Part shown: one piece after another, positions 34,979 to 44,254 of the stretch
Position numbering within the stretch: the first letter of the stretch is position 1
Layout of the letters: each line of letters starts with the position of its first letter
Made by a program: the position numbers and the translations under genes
NCBI GenBank assembly: GCA_029718625.1
Contig: CM056380.1
Location: 101,685,586-101,749,585, forward strand
DNA: 64,000 nucleotides
Source: Synaphobranchus kaupii
Taxonomy: Eukaryota; Chordata; Actinopteri; Anguilliformes; Synaphobranchidae
Direction: 5' to 3'
The notes under the pieces: generated by a model
Database searches by the model: none
The model's input: only the letters and a program-made list of their open reading frames with translations
What the model was told of the DNA's origin: nothing

Positions 34979-35010
<32 letters not shown>

Positions 35011-38000
35011 TTAAACATACATACATTTATTTGTGAACTTATATACTTACACTGAAGGGACGAAAAATACAATTTTAATGACAAATTTGAACCTCTGCCC
35101 CAAAATTAATGCTTTAGGGATGATGCTGCATGTGGCCACAACACTTTCACAAAATATGATTTTAATTGCTCTATATTGGAAGTGCATGTTTGACCAGTTG
35201 GTCATGGATAATCTTGTAATGACGAAAGAAATTTCTTCTGCATCTTATTTGATATTTTTATTCAAACAGGTTGAGCACCAGAGAAATGAGTGAATTACTT
35301 TTCTTGGAAAAGAAATAATGATTTGGTGCCAATTCTGATTTAATGAAATCTCGGTCAGGGAAGCCGGTCCGTGACTTTATTATGAGTAATACCCCCCCCC
35401 CCCCCCCCTATCTCGTCTCATTGCTTTGATGCTTGATTGTATCTCCTATTTATCATTTCTGTGTTTTGTGGAGGATTAAATGCATGAAGCACCTGCAATT
35501 ATAGGTTGTTCCTTTTAATTTCTTCATTCTTTGGAGGGAGAAATGGAGCGCATAGGTGCTTGGGAGATGTAGCTGGAAATAGAATTGTAAAATGTGTTCA
35601 TTTTCTGCTTGAGTGATGTATAACCGGGCTCCTACCTTCTGATACTAAAGAAGGCATGCCGCCTGAGGGGATTGTGACTTCTCTGAGGCTGGCTATTTCC
35701 TTATTTTGGGCTTTTTTCCCCTTTTTTAAGATGATGCCTCTTAAAACTATCACGCATTGTTTTAGTTTTAAAAACTTAAATGTTGAGGTTATGTGACGGC
35801 CTTTTTATCTCATATCTTCGATTCAAGCATGAGATGTATACTTTTTTGTGCATGGCACAGCGTTTTCCACATGGAGCATAAGATGAGGAGAGAGCACAAG
35901 CTCTCAGAAATTAAATTGCTTTTATTCTTGACTGACAGTCTTAAAAAGTCTTTTTCATTCAGTGTTGTCATTTAGAATTTATCTCCTGTTTTTTTTTTTC
36001 CCCCCGAACAAGGAGGAACTAGGTCAATGCTCTGCAAAGCAATACATTGGCCTCTTAATAAGAAATCATTCCACCCTTTCACTCAGTTATGCCTCTACCT
36101 TGAACCAGAATATTTTTGTATCACAAATTCCATAAAAATATACGGTATATTACTTCCTTTTATCATTTTTAAGTTTTCTGAACTTAATTCTGAATTAAAT
36201 GTGTTTTACCTGAGCAGACAGCGGTAGCAGGCCAGCCAGGAGGGCACAGCTTTAAGCACAGCACATTTACTTCCTGTTTTCTTAAGCTGGTCTTCCCAGA
36301 GGAGCCATGTTCCTCTGAAAGTCTGAGACTTGTTCTAGTGTTTTGGTGTATTTTTGTTTTTGCTATGATTTGTGCTTACTATGTGTTGAGCCAGACAATT
36401 TTTTTTTCAAAATGACTAAAGGTGTAGTGTGATAACCTCTGAGATAAAAAAAAAAAACACTTTTATTGAACACAGTTTGGATCACAACCCATTGCCACAT
36501 TGCTAATATGAAATGCAACTGCTGCTGGGAATAGTTACTAAAAAAAAAAAACGAGAGCCGTGTTTTGCGGTTGAAGTGCTGAGAACGGAATGCTCTCCTG
36601 TTGTGGCAACAGGTAATCCTGAGGGACGTGGACTCCCTCCTGTACGTGGACACGGATGTGCTCTTCCTCAGGCCCATGGATGATATCTGGAGCTTCCTGA
36701 AGGAGTTCAACAGCACCCAGCTGGCCGCCATGGCGCCCGAGCACGAGATCCCCAAAATCGGCTGGTACAGTCGCTTCGCGCGGCACCCCCTTCTACGGGG
36801 TGACTGGGGTAAACTCGGGGGTGATGCTAATGAACCTCACTCGGATACGCAGCACTCTCTTCAAGGTGGGTGGACGCCAACGTCAGCCGTGTCCTCATCC
36901 GATCTGCCATGCGCTCCTCTGTTTCCCACTGATTGATGACCAGTCAGGAGCTTCCGAAATGATGTGTCCTTCTAAAATAACAGAAAGCTGTCATTGTGTC
37001 ACGGTGACCTGTTACTGAGAAATAGCTGTGGTGTTTGAGTCTTAGTTTTTCACCTGAGGGGGGGTGTCACTAATAATCACATTTCTCACGAGACACACAC
37101 CGGGTTGTGTCGCATTCAAATTCAAATGAAAGCTATTTAAAAACCTGGTACTGAATTTTGATGCTTTTGATTTTATAGACCAGCTGCAAGTGATTTGTTA
37201 TTGACACCCTATAAGTATACAAATACAGAGGGTGGGAAAAAGAATCAGAGGTTAATGCACTTCAACAATATACTACATCAAAATGAGTTTTTTTTCAGAA
37301 CTCTCAGCCTATTTTTTTTAACCGTTTTGAAACTATCTGAAAGTGGAGAATAAAATCGTTTTGACAGACAATGAAGGAAGCCTTTTAATCTCAGAATAAT
37401 GGCATCTAAAAGCAGTTATTGATCTTTCAGAACAACATGATCTCTACTGGTCTCTCGTGGGAGGATCTCCTTCACCCACTATACCAGAAGTACAGAAACC
37501 ATATCACCTGGGGTGACCAGGACCTGCTCAACATCATCTTCCACTTCAACCCTGGTACAGTACATTGTTGAATGAAAAGGAGCACCTGGTATTATTTAAG
37601 GACATTTTTAAAGCACGGAGGGGCTTTGGTGAACATCAGACAGCGTGCAAAAGAAATTATCAGTATGCAAATGCCAATACAGTCGAAACTCTGAGATACA
37701 AACACCTTGGGGAATAGCGGTTGTTTAGAACTTTGAAAGTGAAGTCAAAATGCATTGACCTTAATATGAATATTAGAGTGTTTACTTTTATTACCTTTGC
37801 CTTATTTTTTTAAAACAGGCTCTCATTCTGAAATATTAGTTTATGTTAATGCCCGGTAATAAAACAAGTGGTAAGTGGAATCTCATATTAACTCACCCCC
37901 CGGTAACTCACCAATGCATATAATTCAGGCTTGTGGAGTTTCCTCCCAATTAACAGAAATGCTCCAGTGTTGAAGAGTGGCCATGATGTAATTAACATAT

Positions 38001-40835
38001 GCAGCGCAGAACAATAACCAGTTTGTAGTTGATAGCTGCTAGAAAAAAAACTAAAAGCCGTCCGTCCTGTGATAACGTGCGTCTCAGGCTGCTGAACGCC
38101 GCATCCTGTTTTAAGGCACTGTTATAGTGCATGGATGGGCCCCCAAGGTCAGGTGTCAAGTCCGGACTGTGTCACTACCGACTGTGGCCCGGCAGCTCCG
38201 TGAGGCGATGCACAATTGGCTCTGGGATGGGATGGTTATAGTCAGCCTGGACGAGAGCATCTCCTCGCACAACAGCAACCCCCACCGGGTGGTTGGCGCC
38301 TGCAAGTCAGTACATGTATATCTAGTACATAATTATAGATATGCCCTCCTTAACCAATTGCGCAGGTTTCGGCACGGAGTGATGCTAATACATTTGGACC
38401 CATGGCAACAACAACTGAACCTATGCATTTTATCCTATGTGCTTTTGCGTATGCTACTTCTGGGTTTGTCCCCTGTTCGGCTAACCAGTCAATGTTTTTT
38501 GAGGGATCCTTTGTTTCTCAGGTTAATTTAAATTTAAGGAATGTCGATTGTTGTGGAAGTTTTTTAGGCTTGCAAAATGATACACTGTGGGCTAAGCTGG
38601 CTGCCAGTCTGAAAGAGCTCAGCTCAAGTGACTGGACCTCGATATTATCTTTATATTGGCACCGGGAGGAGAATGGCAGTACTCCTATACAGATGATTGC
38701 TCTTTTCTCCAGAAGACAGAAGAGTGACATAACATGACGTCCGGGTTGCCCGTGAGACTGCTTATGATGCTGCACTTACCGCCTTGAATATATTTGAATG
38801 ATTGATGCTGAATAGAATATCCATATTCATGCATTTCCTGAGAGAAGTCTTTTGAAATTAAACATGACTCGATGCACCAGAAGCCAGTGCTTTGGTTAAA
38901 TTTCATACGTCTCCAGGGAAGTGAGTGTTTTCACACTCTGCAACTACAGATAAAGGCAGAGGTGTCGCCTGCAAAAATGGGTATTAAATATTCAGAGGCA
39001 GGACAGGTTTTTGGCAGTGGCATTATTGTTTTGACAACAGTAATGGGGGGGGGAAAAAAATAATTAAAGACGTATTCCCGCAAGTACGCACAAAGAGAGA
39101 GGTGAAACGTCGGGAACCATTCCAAAGCCGTTGTAGCTGAGTATGCGCACATTTAATTAGTAAATTCTCATATGATGCAAATGATGTTCTTGTGTTTGCA
39201 GAGCAACGAAGCATTGTTAGCAAAGTGCTGTACCAAATTTCGATTAACCTTTATTGTTATGTTATCCTAGAGTGCCGTCTATACCTTTCCATGCCAGTGG
39301 AACTACAGACCCGACCACTGCATGTACGGCAGCAACTGCAAGGGGGCGGAGGAAGAGGGTGTGGCTATTCTCCACGGCAACCGAGGAGTGTATCACGATG
39401 ATAAGCAGCCTGCCTTCAAAGCTGTGTATGATGCGATACATGATGTAAGTAAGCCATATTTATCTGAAGGGCGAGGAGGACCTCCTATGGCAAAGGGATA
39501 TGCTTATATACAGTACAGACTTTGAATTTTTTTTTTAAGTTGGGTCAGTGTGCAACAGGTTTGGGGTCAATTCCAGTTCAGTTTAGTCAATTAGCAAAAT
39601 TAATTGCAATTCAAAAAATGGCTATAATGTTCTGTGAGGGAAATTACTGGTTTGCTTTGTGAGTGCATCAATGACGTGAACATGCTGCTGTGTGTTTGCT
39701 ATTTACACAAGCGTGGGTGACACAACAGTCATTTGAAGGGAAATGTATGCAGTGCTAAAATAATGTATTATACCAAATAACAGTTAAAAATAAACACTCG
39801 ACATAGTGTGATGCAAAACTATCACACCTTTATTCGTAATCAAACCCCTGTCAACCGCAACTTAAGAAATTCCTATTGAGGCCAGTCAGGCCACTATTAG
39901 CTGAAGATAAAAATAATTGTCAAATTTTTCTGAAAGTGTGAACATTGTCAATTTCATGCCTAAATTGGATGGAGAATCATGCCTTATGCATTTTGTTACT
40001 GCATCGCGCCCATTTCTTTTTCCAAGTACCAGTTTCACTGAGTCTTCAAATGAGTTGTTTCAGACTGCATAATCACAGAGCTACGTAATTTTACACATGT
40101 GGCTAAAACAGGTTGGTATTACATTTTGTATATTACATTTTAAGCATTTGGCGGACATTGCTATCCAGAGCAATTTACATAGATTACACTTTCATATACA
40201 ATCCATTTATACAGCTGGATATTTAGTGAAGCATTTCAGATTAAACACCTCAAGGGTACAACAGCAGTAAACCAGCTGGGAATTAAAGCCACAACATTTC
40301 AACCACTTATAGTTACAAACCCAGTTCACTAGCCATGATGCTACCCTGACACTCATTGTTCATTACTCATCAGAACTGAGCTCCATCTGCTGGTCAGATG
40401 AGAAATAAGTACTCCATAATATAAAATCACACGTGGACTCACAAACTGTCTTAGTCTGGCTTTGTCTATTAGTTTACTCTTTTTAGTTCCACTAGGACCC
40501 CCTTGAAAACGAGATGGTTCATCTCCGGGGTTTATCCTTCTAATAAATTTATGAAAGGTTTTTCCTGTATACTGTTATGCGCCTTATCTAACCATATGTG
40601 AATCTATGGAAAAAAGTTCACACCCTAATTTATAATATATTTCCCTCATTTTCAGTATCCCTTTGACGACAACATATACCAGTCTTTGTTCTATCCACTC
40701 CAGACGAAATTCCTGGACACAGTCAACACGTTGTGTGGCAGGATACCCCAAGTGTTCCTCAAACAAGTGGAAAAGACCATGAAGACGCTGTACGAACAGA
40801 ACGTGATCGTTCGTGTGAAACGGCCCCACCAATAA
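19004..40835 (+). CDS. gxylt2: GXYLT2, glucoside xylosyltransferase 2 (seven coding exons, two frame breaks)
   Basis: GXYLT2 adds xylose in alpha-1,3 linkage to O-linked glucose on Notch EGF-like repeats in the Golgi lumen, using UDP-xylose. The exons are 19004-19275, 26112-26307, 34649-34780, 36613-36865, 37431-37554, 39271-39444 and 40656-40835. The product is a type II membrane protein: a short cytosolic tip, a membrane anchor at about residues 6-25 ([18 protein letters not shown]), a stem, then a GT8 catalytic domain with the metal-binding DXD in YVDTDVLF at about residue 213. It ends with [15 protein letters not shown]. The length is about 442 residues, as in human (443), once two single-base insertions (exon 4 near 36786-36790, exon 6 near 39276-39279) are discounted. 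As written, the sequence would be frameshifted in exon 4. Synteny with SHQ1 and PPP4R2 favours GXYLT2 over GXYLT1. Confidence 0.93.
19758..19924. repeat. Compound GT / TA / CA microsatellite
   Basis: A (TG)n run to 19802 is followed by a 28-base spacer, a (TA)n run of about 57 bases from 19831 and a (CA)n run to 19924. The outer runs are complementary to each other and the centre is self-complementary. Confidence 0.97.
23272..24615. mobile_element. Decayed DNA transposon or MITE with CCCTTTCACACATG ends
   Basis: The left end AAGCCCCTTTCACACATG and right end CATGTGTGAAAGGGTCTT are inverted copies with one mismatch. No transposase frame was found. A further repetitive unit seems to lie inside at about 24215-24590, with CCCCGATTG near its start and AATCGGGGTATTG near its end. 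The superfamily and target duplication are not clear. Confidence 0.6.
25801..25825. repeat. AAAT tetranucleotide repeat
   Basis: About six tandem copies of AAAT/AATA lie shortly before GXYLT2 exon 2. Confidence 0.8.
26112..26307 (+). CDS. gxylt2: GXYLT2 exon 2
   Basis: It encodes [20 protein letters not shown], then [20 protein letters not shown], the start of the GT8 fold. The acceptor is TTCCGGCAG and the donor GTGAGT; it ends in phase 0. Confidence 0.95.
26872..27187 (+). mobile_element. L2-clade LINE 3' fragment
   Basis: This 5'-truncated copy matches 12831-13089 plus 13715-13765 of the L2 in the Ty3/gypsy element and ends GTACGTCGCTTTGGATAAAA, GCGTCTGCTAAATG and TGTAATGTAATG. It lacks the Harbinger-like insert and so documents the empty site. 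Confidence 0.9.
27957..28080. repeat. CA microsatellite
   Basis: About 120 bases of nearly pure (CA)n, interrupted once by AACGCGCGCACT. The alternating purine-pyrimidine run could adopt Z-form. Confidence 0.97.
29532..31073 (-). mobile_element. Tc1-like element, 1.5 kb, degenerate
   Basis: The ends CAAACCTCAATTTC and GGAATTGGGGTTTG are inverted copies, with TA on both sides (29530-29531 and 31074-31075). Extended end similarity includes AAAAAGTTGGG and CCCAACTTTTTT. The minus strand encodes a broken transposase. A second copy of the family starts at 63181. Confidence 0.88.
29741..30850 (-). pseudogene. Broken Tc1-like transposase
   Basis: Frames on the minus strand include an N-terminal part ([17 protein letters not shown]), the first catalytic segment [22 protein letters not shown]-like sequence, DNAKPHSA and [17 protein letters not shown]. 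Stops and frame changes separate them, so the gene is inactive. The catalytic pattern is DD34E as in Tc1. Confidence 0.85.
31891..31957 (+). promoter_or_regulatory. ZNF143-like motif followed by a short ORF start
   Basis: ACTACATTTCCCATCAT matches the known ZNF143/SBS motif closely. Some 20 bases later CAACAATGGC opens [19 protein letters not shown], with a possible donor GTGAAG at 31952. The arrangement looks like the 5' end of a gene or of an autonomous transposon, but nothing downstream continues it recognisably. Confidence 0.35.
33328..34497. mobile_element. PIF/Harbinger element remnant
   Basis: The ends ACGCCCC..ACCCACCAG and their inverted partner CTGGTGGGT..GGGGCGT agree over about 30 bases including the inner CAAGCGCAC/GTGCGCTTG. 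No clear TWA duplication remains. The interior encodes a piece of a Harbinger transposase and has a TA microsatellite near 33697-33720 and CG/CA alternating sequence near 33345-33380. Confidence 0.7.
33726..34010 (-). pseudogene. Harbinger (HARBI1-like) transposase fragment
   Basis: The minus strand reads [20 protein letters not shown] followed by [14 protein letters not shown], which is the N-terminal region of PIF/Harbinger nucleases (pattern FRMS..F..LL..VGP, TNYR.AI...RLAV). The catalytic domain is missing. Confidence 0.7.
34649..34780 (+). CDS. gxylt2: GXYLT2 exon 3
   Basis: It encodes [20 protein letters not shown] and then [11 protein letters not shown], near-identical to the human segment. 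The acceptor TTTTTCTTCCAG follows a long T-rich tract, and the donor is GTAAGA. A CT/ACTC microsatellite begins about 15 bases after the donor. Confidence 0.95.
34801..35010. repeat. CT and ACTC microsatellite tract after GXYLT2 exon 3
   Basis: Blocks of (CT)n, (ACTC)n and CTCCC units form a 210-base one-sided pyrimidine tract, which lies just inside intron 3. Confidence 0.95.
35035..36612 (+). other. Rest of GXYLT2 intron 3
   Basis: No exon or complete repeat was seen. A run of 17 C occurs at 35392-35408. The acceptor of exon 4 (GGCAACAG at 36605-36612) has a poor pyrimidine tract. Confidence 0.6.
36613..36865 (+). CDS. gxylt2: GXYLT2 exon 4 (DXD motif; one-base insertion)
   Basis: It encodes [20 protein letters not shown] and [20 protein letters not shown], the catalytic centre. 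After RFARHP the frame breaks: five C bases at 36786-36790 replace the expected four. Downstream, the next frame reads [20 protein letters not shown], the conserved continuation. The exon length, 253, is one more than a multiple of three, whereas neighbouring phases require 252. Confidence 0.93.
36866..37430 (+). other. GXYLT2 intron 4
   Basis: Nothing recognisable was found apart from ordinary splice signals. Confidence 0.6.
37431..37554 (+). CDS. gxylt2: GXYLT2 exon 5
   Basis: It encodes [17 protein letters not shown] and [17 protein letters not shown]. The donor GTACAG is weak; the split codon completes to glutamate with exon 6, as in the human protein. Confidence 0.94.
37555..39270 (+). 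other. GXYLT2 intron 5
   Basis: A GC-richer patch at about 38100-38310 looks like part of an interspersed repeat but I cannot name it. Open frames at 38127-38531 and 38402-38737 have no recognisable domain and are probably chance. Confidence 0.5.
39271..39444 (+). CDS. gxylt2: GXYLT2 exon 6 (one-base insertion near the start)
   Basis: The conserved frame reads [18 protein letters not shown] and [16 protein letters not shown]. The first bases join exon 5 as Glu-Cys in a different frame. Between that Cys and FPC there are 13 bases, minus the Phe codon's conserved position, where the family needs 12 for four residues; dropping one base in CCGTC (39275-39279) restores the family pattern. The exon is 174 bp where phases require 173. 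Confidence 0.93.
39445..40655 (+). other. GXYLT2 intron 6
   Basis: The intron has a SINE at about 40129-40352 and is otherwise featureless. Confidence 0.6.
40129..40352 (-). mobile_element. tRNA-derived SINE with L2-like tail
   Basis: Read on the minus strand it has a tRNA-like head region (TTCCCAGCTGG), the central words CTGTTGTACCCTTGAG and TATCCAGCTGTATAAATGG, and a tail CTCTGGATAGCAATGTCCGC followed by CAAATGC. The tail resembles L2-type LINE ends, which would explain mobilisation. The copy is diverged. Confidence 0.7.
40656..40835 (+). CDS. gxylt2: GXYLT2 exon 7 (C-terminus)
   Basis: It encodes [20 protein letters not shown] and [20 protein letters not shown], ending in KRPHQ and TAA at 40833-40835. 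The acceptor is CTCATTTTCAG. Confidence 0.95.
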   Translation, partial: YPFDDNIYQSLFYPLQTKFLDTVNTLCGRIPQVFLKQVEKTMKTLYEQNVIVRVKRPHQ

Positions 40836-43800
40836 TGTTCGTGGATGGGGGAAAAAATACTAACTTTTCTGAACTGTTCGCTCTATGCATTTTTAACTGG
40901 GAGGTGCATACGAGCGCAGACAGAATGGAATATTAATTCTTGGTCTGTGACATTACAGCTGAATCTTTCCAAGGAGGATGTGCAATGTAAAGAAGTAATG
41001 CTCCTGATGTGGACAGGCTGCTTCCTGATAATCTGGCCTCGTGTCCGTGTTTGGAGGCTTGGGTAGGATGGAATGGATCTCCATCTCTCAGCATCAGAAA
41101 GGATCTGCAGAATGTATACTGCAGGAGGCTTGACACCCAGATTTTAGGTCCTCAGAGAATAACGTACAACTGAGCATTTCCACCAACAGTCCACCCCACA
41201 AGAATGACCACAGCAAGGGAAATAAATGGAAGGAACATGCATCCATTTTTTGAGAATTGTTGACCATTTCTAGAAACCTGCTAAAAAAACATAGCTTTTC
41301 AAAAACTCACTTGTTCCTGATGTTCACAGTCAACATGGTATTATGTCAAAGTAACATTTTACAGTGCTGGTCATCTCTGTTGTTCTAAAAGCTTCCATTA
41401 CCAAATTTTCACAAACCTGCTTAACAGGATTAATGTGAAATGGAGTATGTGAAACGTTAAATTAATATTACTCAGAGCCATTGCTTGAATCTGTTTTTGA
41501 ATAAAAGGCAAAGGTAGCCAAAGAGGTAACACTGCCAACGGTGTCGGGTAATATGTGTTCACAAATGGGACACTTCTCAATACAATGGAGCCTTTTAAAA
41601 GATATTGAAATGCATAGTTTCCTTACTTTAACTGAACACTGCTCACAATGTAACTAAAAATGTTGATCATTACGTTGTGCTGCGTTAGTATATGGATTCT
41701 TCCCTGTCATTTACATTTAACAGCATCGAACAGACCGCAGCTATCGGTTTCCCTTCTGAAAACGAAATTGGCAGGGGACTTAGAAAAGCCTATCCCTGAT
41801 TGACTCTGATTGGCTAAGCCATGGAAAAATAATCCAAGACATGAAGGCTGATAATACTACAGTAAATATAAATAAAATATATAATTATGTCCTTATATTA
41901 TCTGTCACTTTCACAGCATTCTAACAGTATTTTTAAAAGATTGTTCTCCAACTACAAGGTGTCAGGTCAGAATTGATGTCTGGCCTCAAAGTGATTTTTC
42001 TTGTCCCAGTTAAAGCTGCAGGAGCTGTTATTCTGTAATGTGTATGATTTAAGCAATGTGCCACAAGGCATCCTCAGAAGAACTTTCGCTAAGAGGTTTT
42101 AAATGAGCCCCCTCTTTGCCTGGAGGAGTCTGTGATTGATGTCTTTATGTCCCGCAGAGTTGATGTCTGAATTTCTCATGTATAGCTTTAGGAGGCATCC
42201 ATTGAGACAAGGCTTCATTAAGTCTGTCAAAAGTGTTACCATGCGACAAGGGCTGGTACAGTATAGCAGTATCTCCCAACGAGTATGTGAATTCAGTCAA
42301 CAAATCACATTCTCCCTGTACGTGTGGATTTGTGTGTTGGTGTGGTAAGGGGGTGTACGGTGAGAAGAGAGGATCCACTGTCATGACAGTGGCCTAAAGG
42401 CCAGCAACAGTATTATATACACTTTTAAATTCATTATCCAATAAACAGTTTATCTGTGCACTTTATATCAGTCCCAGCTTTTGGTTATTGCAGTACCACA
42501 GTCGGAGCGGAGTTCACCCGCAGCTCAGAGTTTTGGTACGTCTAATTTAACTGCACTCTTTCATTTTGGAAACGTATGGCCAAATACTAGAAGAGGAAAC
42601 CCAGAGTTCTGTGACTCTGATCAATAACTTGTTGTGTTAAAACGACGATATGTGTAATAACTTCAAAAATATTGTGTATATGTTCAGAGTTAACATTTGG
42701 AAGTCTCTGCACACACACACAGTAGTTCTTTAGGACTGAAACATGCACCTGACATGTAAATGTGATACAAATATTTATAACGGAAGAGTACAGCAAATGA
42801 CCGGAAGGATGTTCTTTCAAAGACCTAAATTATTTTGTGGTTGAGAAGTATAGCGTTGCCGCGGTCATCTCCTAAACTTTGAAACTGAAGACGTGTCTCC
42901 AGATTGTACTTCCGTATGACAATGTTTACTTTTTATGTCAAAATAAGGAAATGCACTTAAGGGTAATAACTTCCAAAGCAAATGAATGTTATCTTTCTGC
43001 GTCAGGATTGCTTTTGTTCACATTTTTGGCAAAAAAAAAAAGGAAAAAAATGTTTTTGCATTGCTATATTGTTGCATGAAGACTAATAAATGAACACAAA
43101 ACATTGATCGTCATTTATGTTTTCACCACAGACACGGTGCATGCATACAATTTAAGTGTCCATACATCAATTTTCTACTTCAACTGAAAAATAATCTGAA
43201 TAGAATAAAAAGAGGGAGATGCATTTTAAAGGTCATAATGATTTGTGGTAGCATCAATTGCAGTGTCTTTCCAGTGTTTAATATCTCAAGGTATCTTATT
43301 CTCAGTAGAATTATGATGATTGCCACCAAAAATATATATTCTTAATCTGGTGTTGCTAAACCTTCAATGGTTAATATACATGACCCTTGATTCATAGTAT
43401 CTTTAAAAAATAAAATAATAATTGACATTATTTAATGTATTCATTTATTTACTTTCTTTTTTTTGGGGGGGGGGGGGGGGGGGGTAATATGAGGGGTCAG
43501 CCTTTCAATTGTATCTATTTTATTTTATTTGTTCTTTTTACTAGATTTACTAGGTGTTGTGGAATATCAAAGCATTCGTATATTGCCATTTCTTGTTTTT
43601 TTAACAAAACGCCATGTGTGTGAGATTGTGCTTTGTAGCAAACCTATTTACTAAACTGCTAAATAATTTCAAGATTCAAACAAAAATACATGTCCCCCAC
43701 AAAAATTATTTTGCAAAAAATAATTCCAGAGTTTTAAAAGACCTTCTAAATGTTAATAACACTTTAATCAAATTTTATAAGGCCACCTTGCTTTTTACAA

Positions 43801-44040
43801 TTATTAGAATGGTAAAAAGTAATAAACTGCTCTGATATGTTTTGTTGAGTCACAACGGTCCGTTCAAAATACTTTTAAAATACTATAATAATTATTTGCA
43901 AGATTATCATTGTCATATAACCCATAAATGAAAGTATTTGCATTACGTTTAGAATTATGATACAACCAGCATGATACGCTGAGCAATGAGCAACTCAATA
44001 ATTTCTCAGTGGTTGTTGAATAACCTAAATAAACAGACCG
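40836..44040 (+). other. GXYLT2 3' UTR and spacer to PPP4R2
   Basis: AATAAA signals occur at 41221-41226, 41500-41505 and 43085-43090. I cannot tell which one ends the transcript. A run of 20 G lies at 43465-43484. No gene or full repeat was seen in the rest. Confidence 0.5.
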
Positions 44041-44196
44041 TTTGTTGTAACCAAGATGAACTTGGGTGATCTGCGCATGCTCAGTCAGCCTGCAACCAGG
44101 CAGTGACATCACGGGCGCCATATTGAAGTGCTGAAATTTTTTTGTGTCTCCGAACGGTGCTGCCAGCTTTCTGTTTCCTGTTGGACTCAGGAGGAG
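44041..44196 (+). promoter_or_regulatory. PPP4R2 promoter and 5' UTR
   Basis: Within 130 bases upstream of the start codon lie TGCGCATGCTCA (44072-44083, NRF1-like, one mismatch), TGACATCAC (44104-44112, CRE-like) and CGCCATATT (44116-44124, a perfect YY1 core). No TATA box is apparent. This set is typical of TATA-less housekeeping promoters. The transcription start is probably near the YY1 site. Confidence 0.55.
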
Positions 44197-44254
44197 ATGG
44201 ACAGAGAAAACACCACAAACATGGAAATCGACACGCTTTTGGAGGCTCTGAAAG
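44197..44254 (+). CDS. ppp4r2: PPP4R2 exon 1
   Basis: It encodes [19 protein letters not shown] and one base of the next codon. The donor GTTGAT is weak, but joining here gives the conserved EALKDFEKK. The ATG at 44221 has A at -3 and G at +4 and may be used instead of the first. Confidence 0.85.

Noticed and set aside
34612..35055. Open frames rich in Ser-Leu and His-Ser after GXYLT2 exon 3
   Set aside because: They read through the exon 3 donor into the CT/ACTC microsatellite.
38127..38737. Two overlapping open frames in GXYLT2 intron 5
   Set aside because: They have no conserved motif, no splice context that fits the gene, and GXYLT2 is complete without them.
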